The notes beneath the pieces were generated by a model. It was not told where the DNA came from and ran no database searches. It was given only the letters and a program-made list of their open reading frames with translations. 64,000 nt of DNA from Novipirellula galeiformis (lineage in GTDB: Bacteria > Planctomycetota > Planctomycetia > Pirellulales > Pirellulaceae): contig NZ_SJPT01000003.1 in assembly GCF_007860095.1 (NCBI RefSeq), forward strand, positions 81,664 through 145,663, given 5' to 3'. The number at the start of each line of letters is the position of its first letter. The first letter of the stretch is position 1. A program made the position numbers and the translations under genes. Positions 9,369 to 18,615 of the stretch are shown here, piece by piece.

Positions 9369-9403
9369 AAAACGCCGCATGTGGCTGCCACATGCGGCGT
9401 TTT
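9369..9403 (-). terminator. Perfect hairpin terminator after DUF1080 gene
   Basis: AAAACGCCGCATGTGG, a CTG loop, then CCACATGCGGCGTTTT give a perfect 16-bp stem. In the leftward direction it follows the DUF1080 stop at 9435 and is followed by TTTTCG. In the rightward direction it is followed by CATTTTT, so it may be bidirectional. Confidence 0.8.
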
Positions 9404-9434
9404 CATTTTTGACGGAATCGTAAAGCGAAGCTTG

Positions 9435-10172
9435 TTACTTGATTTCGCGAAGCTGAATGTTTTTGAATTCAGTCCACATCGGTGCCCCGGCGTGGATTTG
9501 CAACGCAATCACTCCCTCGTGGAGGGCGAGTTTGGGATGTTCGTCGGTGAAATCCAAGACGAGTTTGCCATTGAGGAAGTGTTGAATGTGGTTTCCTTTG
9601 GCGATGATGACGACGTCATTCCAGTCGTCGATGTTCATCAATTCCTTAAAGGCTGCGGCGTCGATGAGCGAGTTGTCGAGCACTTTTTTGCCCTCGGAAG
9701 TCCAAACCGCTTTTTCGCCTACCAAGCAAATTCGACCACGCGAGCCACGCTCGTCATAGATGAACGAGGGAACGTTGGGGAATTTGTTTTCGTTGCGCAG
9801 CTCGTGTTGGTAGCCTTTGACAACCCAATCGTTGCCGATGCCTTTGCCGCTGACGCGTGTCGATCGGTACTGGATTCCCGAGTTGTTCGTCGCAGTACAA
9901 CGGAAGGAGAGTCGGAGCTCAAAGTCCTGTGGCTTTCCGCCGGTCCAGATCAGGAATGTATTGCCTTTGGGAGTCAGTTCTTTGGTCGATTCGCCATGGA
10001 TCACGCCATCTTTGACCGACCAAAAACGCGGGTCACCATCCCAACCGTCAAGATCTGTGCCATTAAACAACGTGACAAATTCAGACGCGTTTTTGGCGGG
10101 TTCGTCGGCAAACGCGGTCAGCGTCACCAAACTGAGGCAAACAGAGAGAAGGGAAAGGGGCAGGCGGGGCAT
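9435..10172 (-). CDS. DUF1080 (3-keto-disaccharide hydrolase-like) secreted protein
   Basis: About 245 residues from the ATG at 10172, which opens a clean signal peptide (MPRLPLSLLSVCLSLVTLTAFA). The mature part has the DUF1080 pattern: FVTLFNGTDLDGWDGD, FWSVKDGVIHGES, FLIWTGGKPQDFELRLSFR, NSGIQYRS and a C-terminal GVIALQIHAGAPMWTEFKNIQLREI. The fold is a concanavalin-like beta sandwich, and members act on glycosidic substrates. It is divergent from the sulfatase and ends before the hairpin at 9369-9403. The frame extends 13 codons further upstream without better start evidence. Confidence 0.9.
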   Translation of the reverse strand: MPRLPLSLLSVCLSLVTLTAFADEPAKNASEFVTLFNGTDLDGWDGDPRFWSVKDGVIHGESTKELTPKGNTFLIWTGGKPQDFELRLSFRCTATNNSGIQYRSTRVSGKGIGNDWVVKGYQHELRNENKFPNVPSFIYDERGSRGRICLVGEKAVWTSEGKKVLDNSLIDAAAFKELMNIDDWNDVVIIAKGNHIQHFLNGKLVLDFTDEHPKLALHEGVIALQIHAGAPMWTEFKNIQLREIK

Positions 10173-10494
10173 CCAGGAATCTCCAAGGGGGATCGATAGG
10201 GGAAAGCTCAAAGTTGATGTTTCGGATTATGACTCGGTTGCATTCAAAGCTCAAACCATCCGCAGGAGGGATTGGCAAAGTTTTATCATAATCCCATGCG
10301 ATTTCATCGCGTGACGGGCACCTCATCGCGTGAGAGGGACGTCTTACCACGCGTGATGGACGCGCCCGCCCGTGCGATTCCCCAAAGCCCCGACGGGGTC
10401 GTTTTTTCAATCGAAGCGGGGGGCGTGTATGATTGTTTACCGCGAGCGCAGATTTGGCCCGCTGCCGTTTGCCACTTTTGGAGCTTGTTGCCGG
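10173..10494. other. Divergent promoter region, DUF1080/sulfatase
   Basis: 322 bp between divergent genes. I see a short direct repeat (CATCGCGTGA at about 10307 and 10324) but no gene. The sulfatase frame is open from 10372, so part of this could be coding if an upstream start is used. Confidence 0.4.
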
Positions 10495-12039
10495 ATGTTT
10501 TGTAAACTCAAATCGCTTGTACGGTGCGGGAGCTTGGGGGTGGTCGGGCTGGCTTGGATCGGCTTGGTCGATGTCGCAATCGTGCTGGCTCAGGAGTCGG
10601 CTCAGGAACCCGCTGCGGTGACGGTTCCGACGCGTCCCAATGTGTTGTTTCTGATCTCGGATGACCTCAATAACGCCGTCGGATGTTATCGTCATCCATT
10701 GGTGAAAACGCCTCATCTCGATCGTCTTGCTCGTCGCGGGGTTCGCTTCGAGCGAGCTTATTGTCAATATCCGCTGTGCGGACCAAGTCGGAATTCGATG
10801 CTGACCGGATTGTATCCCAACAGTACGGGGATCCATCAAAACAGTCAAATCTTTCGGCAAACGATTCCATCGCATCTCGCTTTGCCACAAGCGTTTCGGT
10901 TGGACGGCTATTTCGCCGCTCGGATTGGAAAACTATATCACTACAATGTTCCCAAAAGTGTCGGCACCAACGGGCACGACGATCCGGGGTCCTGGGAACT
11001 CGAGCTGAATCCGGCGGGATGCGATCGGTTGCTAGAAGAGCCCGATATCTTTTCGCTTCGCAAAAATGCATTCGGCGGAACGTTGTCTTGGTATGCGTCC
11101 CCGCGGGGCGATCGGTTGCACACTGATGGGATGTTGGCCGACGACGCGTGTTGGGTGCTCGAGCGATGTGCAAAACGCAACGACCGTCCCTTCTTTTTAG
11201 CGGTCGGTTTTTATCGCCCCCACACTCCGTATGTGGCTCCAAAGCCTTACTTTGAACAATACGATCGCACTCAAATGCCGTTGGTCGCGAATGTCCAAGA
11301 CGATGTCAAGGATCTTCCCAAGGCGGCGCTGGGCAGTCACAAAAAAGAGCATGAACGGCTAACCGATCCACTCCGACGCGAAGCGATTCAAGCGTACTTT
11401 GCCAGTATCACGTTCATGGATGCTCAAGTCGGCCGGGTGTTGGACCGTCTGGAGTCGTTGGGGCTCGCCGAAAATACAATCGTCGTGTTTACAAGCGATC
11501 ATGGTTACCATCTGGGCGAACATGGTTTGTGGCAAAAGATGAGCTTGTTTGAAGAGAGTGCTCGGGTGCCGATGATCATCGCCGCACCTGGGGCCGCAGA
11601 GAACAAAGTCGCCCCGTCTCCGGTCGGATTGATCGATTTGTACCCTACGCTGACGGAGCTGTGTGGTGTCAAATCGCCCGGCAATTTGCAAGGTCAATCA
11701 CTGGTCCCGATCCTGAAAGATCCAGCACAGAAAGGTCGTGGATGGACGCTCACGCAAGTCGCACGCGGTGGCGGGAAGAACCGATTCTTTGGCTACAGCC
11801 TGCGTACGCCTCAGTGGCGGTACACCGAATGGGACGAAGGCAAAGCGGGACGAGAGCTGTACGATCACGACGCGGACCCGACCGAGCAAAATAATCTTGC
11901 CGATGCTGAGTCGCATGCCGCGACGGTCAAGGAATTGTCGGCGATGCTTCATCAAGCGTTGCCAAGCACGTTCCCGGAGGATGGGGAGATACCGGCGTTG
12001 TCAGCGACGGTTTGGGCACCGAATTTGACGAACCCTTGA
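10495..12039 (+). CDS. Sulfatase (iduronate-2-sulfatase-like)
   Basis: About 514 residues from the ATG at 10495, giving the N-terminal hydrophobic signal segment CGSLGVVGLAWIGLVDVAIV. Mature motifs: RPNVLFLISDDLNN (metal-binding Asp pair), YCQYPLCGPSRNSMLTG (the C-x-P-S-R-like formylglycine site, here CGPSR), FYRPHTPYVAPK, and VVFTSDHGYHLGEHGLWQK (metal site and the active-site DHGYHLGE of iduronate-2-sulfatase-like family members). It hydrolyses sulfate esters on polysaccharides after export; an anaerobic or FGE-type maturase must act on the Cys. The frame is open from 10372, with another ATG at 10429. Confidence 0.95.
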   Translation: MFCKLKSLVRCGSLGVVGLAWIGLVDVAIVLAQESAQEPAAVTVPTRPNVLFLISDDLNNAVGCYRHPLVKTPHLDRLARRGVRFERAYCQYPLCGPSRNSMLTGLYPNSTGIHQNSQIFRQTIPSHLALPQAFRLDGYFAARIGKLYHYNVPKSVGTNGHDDPGSWELELNPAGCDRLLEEPDIFSLRKNAFGGTLSWYASPRGDRLHTDGMLADDACWVLERCAKRNDRPFFLAVGFYRPHTPYVAPKPYFEQYDRTQMPLVANVQDDVKDLPKAALGSHKKEHERLTDPLRREAIQAYFASITFMDAQVGRVLDRLESLGLAENTIVVFTSDHGYHLGEHGLWQKMSLFEESARVPMIIAAPGAAENKVAPSPVGLIDLYPTLTELCGVKSPGNLQGQSLVPILKDPAQKGRGWTLTQVARGGGKNRFFGYSLRTPQWRYTEWDEGKAGRELYDHDADPTEQNNLADAESHAATVKELSAMLHQALPSTFPEDGEIPALSATVWAPNLTNP

Positions 12040-12201
12040 ATTTGACGAATCCCTGAAACACACTCCGCTGTAAATCTGTTGCTGCAATGATCACTCATTG
12101 CCGTGTCTTTCTCAGCCCTGAATCGAAGCAGCGGGAATCGAAACAGGTCTAGAAGCGGAGTCGACGGTCCTCGAAGCTTGCCAAGCCCGTCGCGACCAGG
12201 A

Positions 12202-13503
12202 TCATCGTCCCGGATCAATCGCTTCGCGATTCAAGATCGGCAATTCGCTTTTCGGTTTCGCATCGCCCGCGGATTGATCGGGGTCTTGGTACTTGCTGGC
12301 ATCGAAATGCCGGCTGTAGGTTCCGAAGTCGTTAAAGGCGTACTTCTTGGCCCAGCGATAGACGAAGCTGCGTTCGGGGATTTCATCGCCCGGTTGGTAT
12401 TGGCTGCGACGTGGCGAGACGGCGTTGAGTTCGTCGATCACCTTGGTGCGAGCCGTCGTATCGCGAGCACCATGCTTTTCCGCAAGTTGGACCAACAAGT
12501 CGGGCCGCTCCATGATCACACAGCCGCGTGTGTGTTGAGCGGTCAGTTCACGAAAGTCTCGCAAAAACTCAGACTGATTGAACGTGTCTTTGAGCGATCG
12601 ATCATCGTGGATCGATTCGGTGGCAAGTTGGATCACCGGACACGGTTCGATATCACCCCACGGACCGACATGATGGGTGAACCCGGTGGCAGCCGGGCAA
12701 AGGGCATTGCCGGCGTCGTCGTGATAGGCATCGATCACGACGATCGGCTTGGTCGCTCGCGTGTCGACTACAAATTGCCGCACCCGGCGTTGCTCTTCGC
12801 TCGACAAGGCAAGGTCGGGGTTGGACTCGGGACCCACCGGGCGATAGATGTGATACCAGCAATACATGACCCCCATCTCGATCAAGCGGTCCACCCAAGC
12901 GTTGCTGACCAGATCGTCGATATTCGATTTGCAAACACTCGTGCAAACACCGACGAGCAACCGATGGCGAAGGGCGGTCTCGAGTCCTTGCATCGTCTGG
13001 TTCAACACGCCCTCGCGGCCGCGCCGAGTATCGCTGACGATTTCGGAGCCTTCGACGCTGATCAGGGGGGTGACATTGCCGAGGCGGCGCAGTTCTGCGG
13101 CGACTTCATCGGTGATGAAATGGCCGTTGGTGAAAACTTGGAAGTAGACGTCGCGATTTGCAGCAAAGATCTTGAGCAAATCTTTGTGCATGAAAGGTTC
13201 GCCACCCAGAATGCCGAAGAAACGATTGCCCATCGCTTTGGCTTCGGCAATCACTTTGTTGGCGGCCTCGAATTCAATCCGATGTTGTTTGGCAGCCACG
13301 TCGACCCAGCAACCTTGGCAGCGTAGGTTGCAGCTGTTGATCACCGACAGATATAAAAACGGTGGGAAAAAGTCTCCGCGTTTCAATCGTTGCTTGTGTT
13401 TGTGAACACTCCACAAACCGCGAACCCCCAAGGTCCACGCCGCTTTTGCGAGCAGACGCTTGTCGGGTTCGAGAAGTAATCGACTGGCGAGACGAAAGTA
13501 CAT
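12202..13503 (-). CDS. Radical SAM protein
   Basis: A 433-residue protein with the 4Fe-4S/SAM cysteine triad in CNLRCQGC near residue 58, then FFGILGGEPFMHKDLLKIF (the glycine-rich SAM-contact region), YFQVFTNGHFITDEVA and PLISVEGSEIVSD. Late cysteines in NALCPAATGF and GDIEPCPVIQ resemble the start of a SPASM-type auxiliary cluster, but not enough Cys residues are present for a full one. The substrate is unknown. It is convergent with the sulfatase (162 bp apart), so it could act as an anaerobic maturase. However, the sequence lacks the pattern I would want for an anSME, so I keep the generic call. Confidence 0.88.
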   Translation of the reverse strand: MYFRLASRLLLEPDKRLLAKAAWTLGVRGLWSVHKHKQRLKRGDFFPPFLYLSVINSCNLRCQGCWVDVAAKQHRIEFEAANKVIAEAKAMGNRFFGILGGEPFMHKDLLKIFAANRDVYFQVFTNGHFITDEVAAELRRLGNVTPLISVEGSEIVSDTRRGREGVLNQTMQGLETALRHRLLVGVCTSVCKSNIDDLVSNAWVDRLIEMGVMYCWYHIYRPVGPESNPDLALSSEEQRRVRQFVVDTRATKPIVVIDAYHDDAGNALCPAATGFTHHVGPWGDIEPCPVIQLATESIHDDRSLKDTFNQSEFLRDFRELTAQHTRGCVIMERPDLLVQLAEKHGARDTTARTKVIDELNAVSPRRSQYQPGDEIPERSFVYRWAKKYAFNDFGTYSRHFDASKYQDPDQSAGDAKPKSELPILNREAIDPGR

Positions 13504-13624
13504 AAAACGAAAATCTCAAATTGAGTAACGGTCGGATTGAGGATCAGTCCGATTTCGTAACCACCCGCGTCGATGTCTGCGGAAGCCGACATCGTACATC
13601 CACCCCAGCTTAGTCAAAGCCAGC

Positions 13625-14305
13625 ATGAGCAACCAGACGTTCGCCCCCGGACCGACCGAAAACACCGTCCGTGATTCGGAAGGCAAAACCCACACCCCGC
13701 CCGCCCATTGGGCTCTATTGCCCCCGGGAGACGCCGCGCTGACACGTCGTGTGAAAGCGGCAGGTGAGCACTGGATCGTTCAAGAGAAAAAGGGACGCCG
13801 AATGTTTTCCAAGGGAATTTGGGCTCCCGCAACCACCATTGAGAAAATAAAGGCGGTGCTCGAGGTCGAGCGTTCAAGCGAAAGCTACGCCAAACGCAAG
13901 GTTGCCGATAAACAACGACGCGATCGAACCCAAGCGGCTTACGTCGATGAATTTTTCGACTCGGTCGTCTCCTATCTCGATTTTCATCCCCTACATGACG
14001 CGATTGCTCGCAAGATGGCGCGAGCGATTACTGATCACGCCACGCCGGTCGGTAGCGGAACGGTCGCTCGTACCAAACGGATCTCGGTCGAACAACGCGC
14101 CGAGGCCGCCGTGATCGCCTGGATGCGGCACCAAACGACCGCCTACGATTCGATGGTGATCCCACGCGTCAAAGGAAAGCGACGCGAAGTGCGACGCATG
14201 CTAGCGGGACGCTCCAAAGAGCTGCTGCATCAATACCGGCAAAACCAAGTCAGCTCGCTGGATTGTCCCCTAATCAAAGCATTAACCGCTCCAGCGAATG
14301 GATAG
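13625..14305 (+). CDS. DUF2293 domain protein
   Basis: A 226-residue soluble, basic protein. The N-terminal half has WALLPPGDAALTRRVKAAGEHWIVQEKKGRRMFSKGIWAP, a wording typical of DUF2293 proteins. The C-terminal half has FHPLHDAIARKMARAI, EQRAEAAVIAWMRHQTTAYD and VKGKRREVRRMLAGRSKELL. No catalytic motif or membrane segment is visible. It is divergent from the radical SAM gene by about 120 bp. Function of the family is not known to me; the basic, helical C-terminus would allow nucleic-acid binding. Confidence 0.85.
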   Translation: MSNQTFAPGPTENTVRDSEGKTHTPPAHWALLPPGDAALTRRVKAAGEHWIVQEKKGRRMFSKGIWAPATTIEKIKAVLEVERSSESYAKRKVADKQRRDRTQAAYVDEFFDSVVSYLDFHPLHDAIARKMARAITDHATPVGSGTVARTKRISVEQRAEAAVIAWMRHQTTAYDSMVIPRVKGKRREVRRMLAGRSKELLHQYRQNQVSSLDCPLIKALTAPANG

Positions 14306-14639
14306 GGAGCATTTGCGAGCAAGCCGATGCAGCGTCGTGTTTGATTCGTAAAACTCGTAAGCTTCCCAGAGTGAAAACGACGGCGTTGATGCGGGGTGAA
14401 ATAAATGATTGCATTGTGAATCGACGCTTTCATGGCACCCATTCACACGGTCGCTACTTTAAGAAAATTCACTCATTCTTGGGCCAATAAACCCTCGATT
14501 GGACTTTGCGCTGAGGTGCGGTTTGCGTACCCCTCGAAAGATCTTCCGCCGTCGAGGGAGTTGCTTGTGATCTAAGTAAACTCGCAACAGAGAACTTCCG
14601 ATAGCACACTCTAGGTTTACCCGCGTTCTGGAGTCCTTT
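14306..14639. other. Intergenic, nothing recognised
   Basis: 334 bp between DUF2293 and the large secreted protein. I see no gene, clear hairpin or repeat. The promoter of the gene at 14640 is expected here. Confidence 0.5.
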
Positions 14640-16760
14640 GTGCAAAAAATGAAACGTTATCCTCGATCGCGGACTTCACTGAGTTGTTTGCTAGCTTTGT
14701 CGTGCTCGCAATTCGCGATTGGGGGCGACGAGGTCGTGTTGGCTCCCGCGTTGGAAACTGCCGCGGAGGCTCAGATTGCCCGGCGTCCATGGTTGCTTGA
14801 TGTTTTGAGCAAGAAGCCCGAGTCCAAGCAGGACGCAGGGGCGAGCATGCTGCCGACGCCACCACCGAATCGGCCTCGTGTTTCCGACCCGCCATCGATG
14901 AAGGACTCGCTCGCAAATGTTCCGCTGAGTCGCGATGAGCAGAGTGACGCGACGCCTCTCGATATCGGCACTGTCGATGCGGCCCCGGTCGATGTTTACG
15001 CGCACAAGGGCGCGTCGGTGTTGCAGCACGATGAGCGCGACGATGACAACTGGGTGCCACGATCGCTGGGCCGCGCCCTCAGGGCTCAAGGGCAATCGAG
15101 ACCAACGCTCGCTCCTGCATCGCCACGCAAGACGACGTCGGAGGTTACGCCCGAGCTCATGCCTGAGCCTGAGGTTGCTCGTGAGCCCGAGCTCACGCCT
15201 GAGCCTGAGGTCACGCCCAAGCCCGAGGTCGCTGCCAAGCCCGAGGTTACTGCCAAGTCGTTCAACCGTGGCGTGGAGGTGCGTCCAAAGTTGGTGCCCC
15301 TCTCCGATCCAACGGTGAATGAGTCACATCGGTCGGTGAAGGATTCGCAGGCTGAAAACTCGACGAATTGGGAAGATTCCGAGCGTAGCTCGCCTCCATC
15401 GAACTCAAGCGACGAGACGATGGAAGTTCAGGAGCGATTTGACATCGAAGATTCGGAGATCGCCGACGCACCGCATGAGGACGCTGAACTCGATTCAAGC
15501 TTTGCCGAGCATCTGCGAAACGCAAAACCGGTTCAGCGAAAATTGCGTTCCGTGACCATTGATCCGGCGTCACCGGGTGGCTTCCGTCTCGAGCCTGCTC
15601 CGAGGCAGCGAGAGGCCAGCGAGGCTGCGGACGCGTCATTGCCGCGTCGTCGCTCCAACTCGGTGGGAGATCAATTCGCGGGTGAACCGCCGGCTGACGA
15701 GTCGTTGGGTGATCGTGAACCGGTTTCCCTTGACTACGTTGGCATGCCAACCGGACCGTTGAAGCTTTCCGCTTCGGTTGCCAAGATGAAGCCGGTGATG
15801 CAGCGGTGCTTGGTCAACTACTACCGAAATCCCGAGATCGCCAACCAGCGAAGCAACTGGGGAATGTTGCATTCGATCATGGTCTACGGCGTCGATACCA
15901 AGATCGTTGCCGAACGGCAACATTTCAACGCCATCGCTTGGATTGCGGGCAACAACGCTTGTCGTGGACAACGCTTGATCGAGACGGATCGCGATGGCAT
16001 CCATGTCAGAAGTGGAGTGGGGTTACAGGGTCATCAAGCTCAGATGCTGTGTGTGTTCTCGTTGTGCGATGTACCGATTGAATATCCGTTGTACGTGGGG
16101 ACCACCAAGTACTCGGTGCGTGATGTCGTCAAACGCGAGATGGCGGATTGTAAAAGTGGCGCCGAATTGACCTTCACCTTGATTGGACTTTCCCACTATC
16201 TCGATACCGACGCGAGTTGGCTTGCCTCGGACGGAAGTCGCTGGGATTTCGAGCGATTGATTCGCGAAGAGTTGTCCCAGCCGATTGTGGGTGCCGCGTG
16301 TGGAGGAACGCACCGCTTGATGGGATTCTCCCATGCATTGCGAAAGCGTCGCGCCGAGGGGCGGCCGATTACGGGGCAATGGGCTCGGGCCGAAGTCTTT
16401 ACCAACGATTTCATCGAATATGCCTTCTCGCTGCAGAATCGCGATGGATCGATGAGCACGAATTGGTTCGAAGGGCGTGAAGACAATGGGAAAATGGACC
16501 GCAAGGTGCAAACGACGGGGCACATGGTCGAGTGGATGTTGACGACGTTGCCGGATTCGCAGTTGCAAGATCCGCGGTTGGTGCGTGCGGTCCGCTATCT
16601 GTTGGCCTCGATGTACAACGAGCCGAAACACGATTGGCAGATCGGTCCCAAGGGACATGCACTGCGAGCACTGGCGATGTACTACCAACGGACCTATCGC
16701 AGCGGACCGGCGTGGCAAACCCCGGCCATCGCCAGCGGAGCCCGAACGCTGCAGCGATAG
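14640..16760 (+). CDS. Large secreted protein with Glu/Pro-rich linker and conserved C-terminal domain
   Basis: A 706-residue protein starting at GTG 14640 or ATG 14649. The N-terminus (MKRYPRSRTSLSCLLALSC...) looks like a signal peptide. Residues about 20-370 are low-complexity and acidic, including PEPEV/KPEV repeats encoded by an 18-bp DNA repeat (about 15153-15260). From about residue 380 to the end the sequence is ordered: MQRCLVNYYRNPE, SIMVYGVDTKI, GNNACRGQRL, FTLIGLSHYLDTDASW, CGGTHRLMGFSHALRKR and MVEWMLTTLPDSQL. The GTHRL...ALRKRR and late helical pattern recalls squalene/terpene cyclase-type alpha-alpha repeats, but I cannot identify the family. Probably periplasmic or surface located. 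Confidence 0.8.
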   Translation: MQKMKRYPRSRTSLSCLLALSCSQFAIGGDEVVLAPALETAAEAQIARRPWLLDVLSKKPESKQDAGASMLPTPPPNRPRVSDPPSMKDSLANVPLSRDEQSDATPLDIGTVDAAPVDVYAHKGASVLQHDERDDDNWVPRSLGRALRAQGQSRPTLAPASPRKTTSEVTPELMPEPEVAREPELTPEPEVTPKPEVAAKPEVTAKSFNRGVEVRPKLVPLSDPTVNESHRSVKDSQAENSTNWEDSERSSPPSNSSDETMEVQERFDIEDSEIADAPHEDAELDSSFAEHLRNAKPVQRKLRSVTIDPASPGGFRLEPAPRQREASEAADASLPRRRSNSVGDQFAGEPPADESLGDREPVSLDYVGMPTGPLKLSASVAKMKPVMQRCLVNYYRNPEIANQRSNWGMLHSIMVYGVDTKIVAERQHFNAIAWIAGNNACRGQRLIETDRDGIHVRSGVGLQGHQAQMLCVFSLCDVPIEYPLYVGTTKYSVRDVVKREMADCKSGAELTFTLIGLSHYLDTDASWLASDGSRWDFERLIREELSQPIVGAACGGTHRLMGFSHALRKRRAEGRPITGQWARAEVFTNDFIEYAFSLQNRDGSMSTNWFEGREDNGKMDRKVQTTGHMVEWMLTTLPDSQLQDPRLVRAVRYLLASMYNEPKHDWQIGPKGHALRALAMYYQRTYRSGPAWQTPAIASGARTLQR
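15153..15260 (+). repeat. 18-bp coding repeat (PEPEVT)
   Basis: About six imperfect units of the type GAGCCTGAGGTCACGCCC, each encoding E/K-P-E-V/L-x-P/A. They form the flexible acidic linker of the secreted protein. Third positions vary, so the repeat is old or under protein-level selection. Confidence 0.75.
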
Positions 16761-16892
16761 TGCGGTTCGGGCATAAAACGCAGATTTAGCGGCTGATCTG
16801 GTTGCCGGTTTCCGCCGCTTCGCTAATACTTTGATTCTCTTTGTCATATTACCCAGTTTGAATCACCCTCACCCTGTCGAGTGCGCCCTGCA

Positions 16893-17840
16893 ATGGCGAC
16901 ACAACGTCTGACGAAACATAACGCGGCCATGATTCGCGCGGCGATCGATCTTTTTCGTGATCGAGGCGCCGATGCGTTGCTGCTGCTTTTAGATGGATCG
17001 ACCGACTGGAAACGTATCTCCGAGATGGCTCAGCCGCTCGACAAACCCTTTATTGTCGCGGTGGATTCAGCGCATGATCTCGAGGGAGCCTCCGAAGCGG
17101 GGCTCAAACCGCTGGCCCTCAACAAAGAAAAGGCTCCGCTGCTCGAGCGTCTTCAACACGCCTTGCTCGAAGCGGCCGCCGATGAGTTGATTCGCACCAA
17201 TGGCGAGGTGGTGGCCCTGTATAGCGGTTTTCAGCACGGACGACTCGACTCGATCAGCCATCTACAACTCGACGAGCGAATGCGGCAATTGACCAGCCGC
17301 GATCTGCAGATGCTCGAGAGCCGAGTCCCGTTGAAGACGATCAAGGCGGTGATCGATTTGGCGGCACAGATCGGCCGCGAAGGCCGCGAAGGAAAGCCGG
17401 TGGGCACGCTGTTTGTCGTCGGCGACACTCGCAAAGTGATCGAGCATGCGAATGACAGCGGGGTCGATCCCTTCCGTGGTTACAACCGCAAACAACGTAA
17501 TTTGCTCGACCGCAAGGTCCAAGAAGATGCCAAGGAAGTCGCTCAGCTCGACGGCGCGTTTATCATCGCCAGTGATGGGGTGATCGAAAAGAGTCGGCAA
17601 ATGCTCGAGGTCTCGCACGAAGACCTCACGATGAGCAAAGGGTTGGGGGCCCGGCACTGGGCCGCCGCAGCGATTTCACGCAAGACCAAAGCGATCGCGG
17701 TCGTCGTCAGCCAATCCACCGGTACCGTCCGCTTGTACCAAGACGGTCATCTCGTGATGCGGATTGAGCCGATGGACAAGGCCGTGAAGTGGCAAGAGTT
17801 CAACTTTGAACCGCCTTCGTCGTCACCGCCTGATAATTAG
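16893..17840 (+). CDS. DacZ-like diadenylate cyclase (c-di-AMP synthase)
   Basis: About 315 residues. The C-terminal third is a DisA_N/DAC domain: LDGAFIIASDGVI (DGA motif, residues 220-222) and GLGARHWAAAAISRKTKA (RHR-type motif, here ARHW at 253-256), then IAVVVSQSTGTVRLYQDG. The domain condenses two ATP to c-di-AMP. Residues 1-160 are not the DisA helix-hairpin domain or CdaA membrane helices. They form an alpha/beta domain (ADALLLLLDGS, KPFIVAVDSAH, NGEVVALYSG) matching the pyruvate-kinase-C-like N-terminal domain of archaeal DacZ enzymes. An in-frame GTG at 16881 is an alternative start. It is convergent with tdk and has no operon partner. Confidence 0.87.
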   Translation: MATQRLTKHNAAMIRAAIDLFRDRGADALLLLLDGSTDWKRISEMAQPLDKPFIVAVDSAHDLEGASEAGLKPLALNKEKAPLLERLQHALLEAAADELIRTNGEVVALYSGFQHGRLDSISHLQLDERMRQLTSRDLQMLESRVPLKTIKAVIDLAAQIGREGREGKPVGTLFVVGDTRKVIEHANDSGVDPFRGYNRKQRNLLDRKVQEDAKEVAQLDGAFIIASDGVIEKSRQMLEVSHEDLTMSKGLGARHWAAAAISRKTKAIAVVVSQSTGTVRLYQDGHLVMRIEPMDKAVKWQEFNFEPPSSSPPDN

Positions 17841-17875
17841 GGAGCGGGTCACGAGCGTCCTTTGAGATCCACGCT

Positions 17876-17939
17876 CGTTATTAGGCCCGTTCGTTATTAG
17901 GCCCGTTCGTTATCAGGCCCGTTCGTTATCAGGTCCGTG
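17876..17939. repeat. 16-bp tandem repeat, four units
   Basis: Four head-to-tail copies of CGTTATTAGGCCCGTT; the last two read CGTTATCAGG. They sit between the convergent diadenylate cyclase and thymidine kinase genes. There are no spacers, so this is not a CRISPR. Confidence 0.9.
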
Positions 17940-17980
17940 GCTCGTGGGGGTGTAGCCGCGTGCTAGGCTCGCAATGCGTG

Positions 17981-18586
17981 CTACAGCAGCGGTAATTCGT
18001 CATCGCGACGAACCGACATGCCGTCCTTGAAGTGTTGCCGGCACACCGACACGTAACGCTCGTTGCCGCCGATTTGGATTTGCCGACCATCTTTGACGGG
18101 TTGGCCTTTGGCATCCATGCGAAGCACCATCGTCGCTTTACGTCCACAGTGGCAAATCGTCCTGATCTCGGACAATGTATCGGACCAGGCCAAGAGGTGC
18201 TCGCTGCCTTCGAACAAGTGGCCTTGAAAGTCGGTTCTCAAGCCATAGGTCATCACGGGAATGTCGAGCGTGTCGCACACATCGCTCAATTGACGCACTT
18301 GTAATTGGGTCAAAAATTGGGCTTCGTCCACAAACACGGCGTGAATCGATTTGGCGTCATGCTCCTTGTGGACGACGGAAAACAGATTGTCGGATTGATT
18401 GAACGTGATGGCCTCCGAGCTGAGGCCGATACGGGAGGTGACTTTGCCGGCTGCGAAACGAGTATCCATTTCGGGCAGCAGGATCATCGTATTCATCCCA
18501 CGCTCGCGATAGTTGTAGCTTGCTTGCAGCAGGACAGTCGATTTCCCAGCATTCATCGCGGAAAAATAAAAGTAGAGCTTTGCCAT
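17981..18586 (-). CDS. tdk: Thymidine kinase
   Basis: A 201-residue type II thymidine kinase close in pattern to the E. coli enzyme: N-terminal [20 protein letters not shown] (P-loop), [26 protein letters not shown] (Walker B), [17 protein letters not shown], and the zinc site [15 protein letters not shown] with VSVCRQHF. It phosphorylates thymidine to dTMP in pyrimidine salvage. It lies 29 bp after rph on the same strand and is probably co-transcribed with it. It is convergent with the c-di-AMP synthase. Confidence 0.96.
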   Translation of the reverse strand: MAKLYFYFSAMNAGKSTVLLQASYNYRERGMNTMILLPEMDTRFAAGKVTSRIGLSSEAITFNQSDNLFSVVHKEHDAKSIHAVFVDEAQFLTQLQVRQLSDVCDTLDIPVMTYGLRTDFQGHLFEGSEHLLAWSDTLSEIRTICHCGRKATMVLRMDAKGQPVKDGRQIQIGGNERYVSVCRQHFKDGMSVRRDDELPLL

Positions 18587-18615
18587 CGAACGCGTGCTGC
18601 CTTTCTCGTCGCGGT

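Larger units (their letters stand above)
9062..9434. other. Intergenic region, two repeats of interest
   Basis: 373 bp between the cytochrome gene start and the DUF1080 gene stop. It contains copy D of the dispersed palindromic repeat (9196-9257) and a strong terminator-type hairpin (9369-9403). No protein gene is supported. The promoter of the leftward cytochrome gene should lie in its left part. Confidence 0.6.

Noticed and set aside
12103..13326. Long open frame on the plus strand (about 400 codons)
   Set aside because: It is antisense to the radical SAM gene, whose cysteine motif and family signatures are clear; composition is that of a complementary frame.
17876..17939. Possible CRISPR array
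   Set aside because: Units are 16 bp and directly abut with no spacers; no cas genes.
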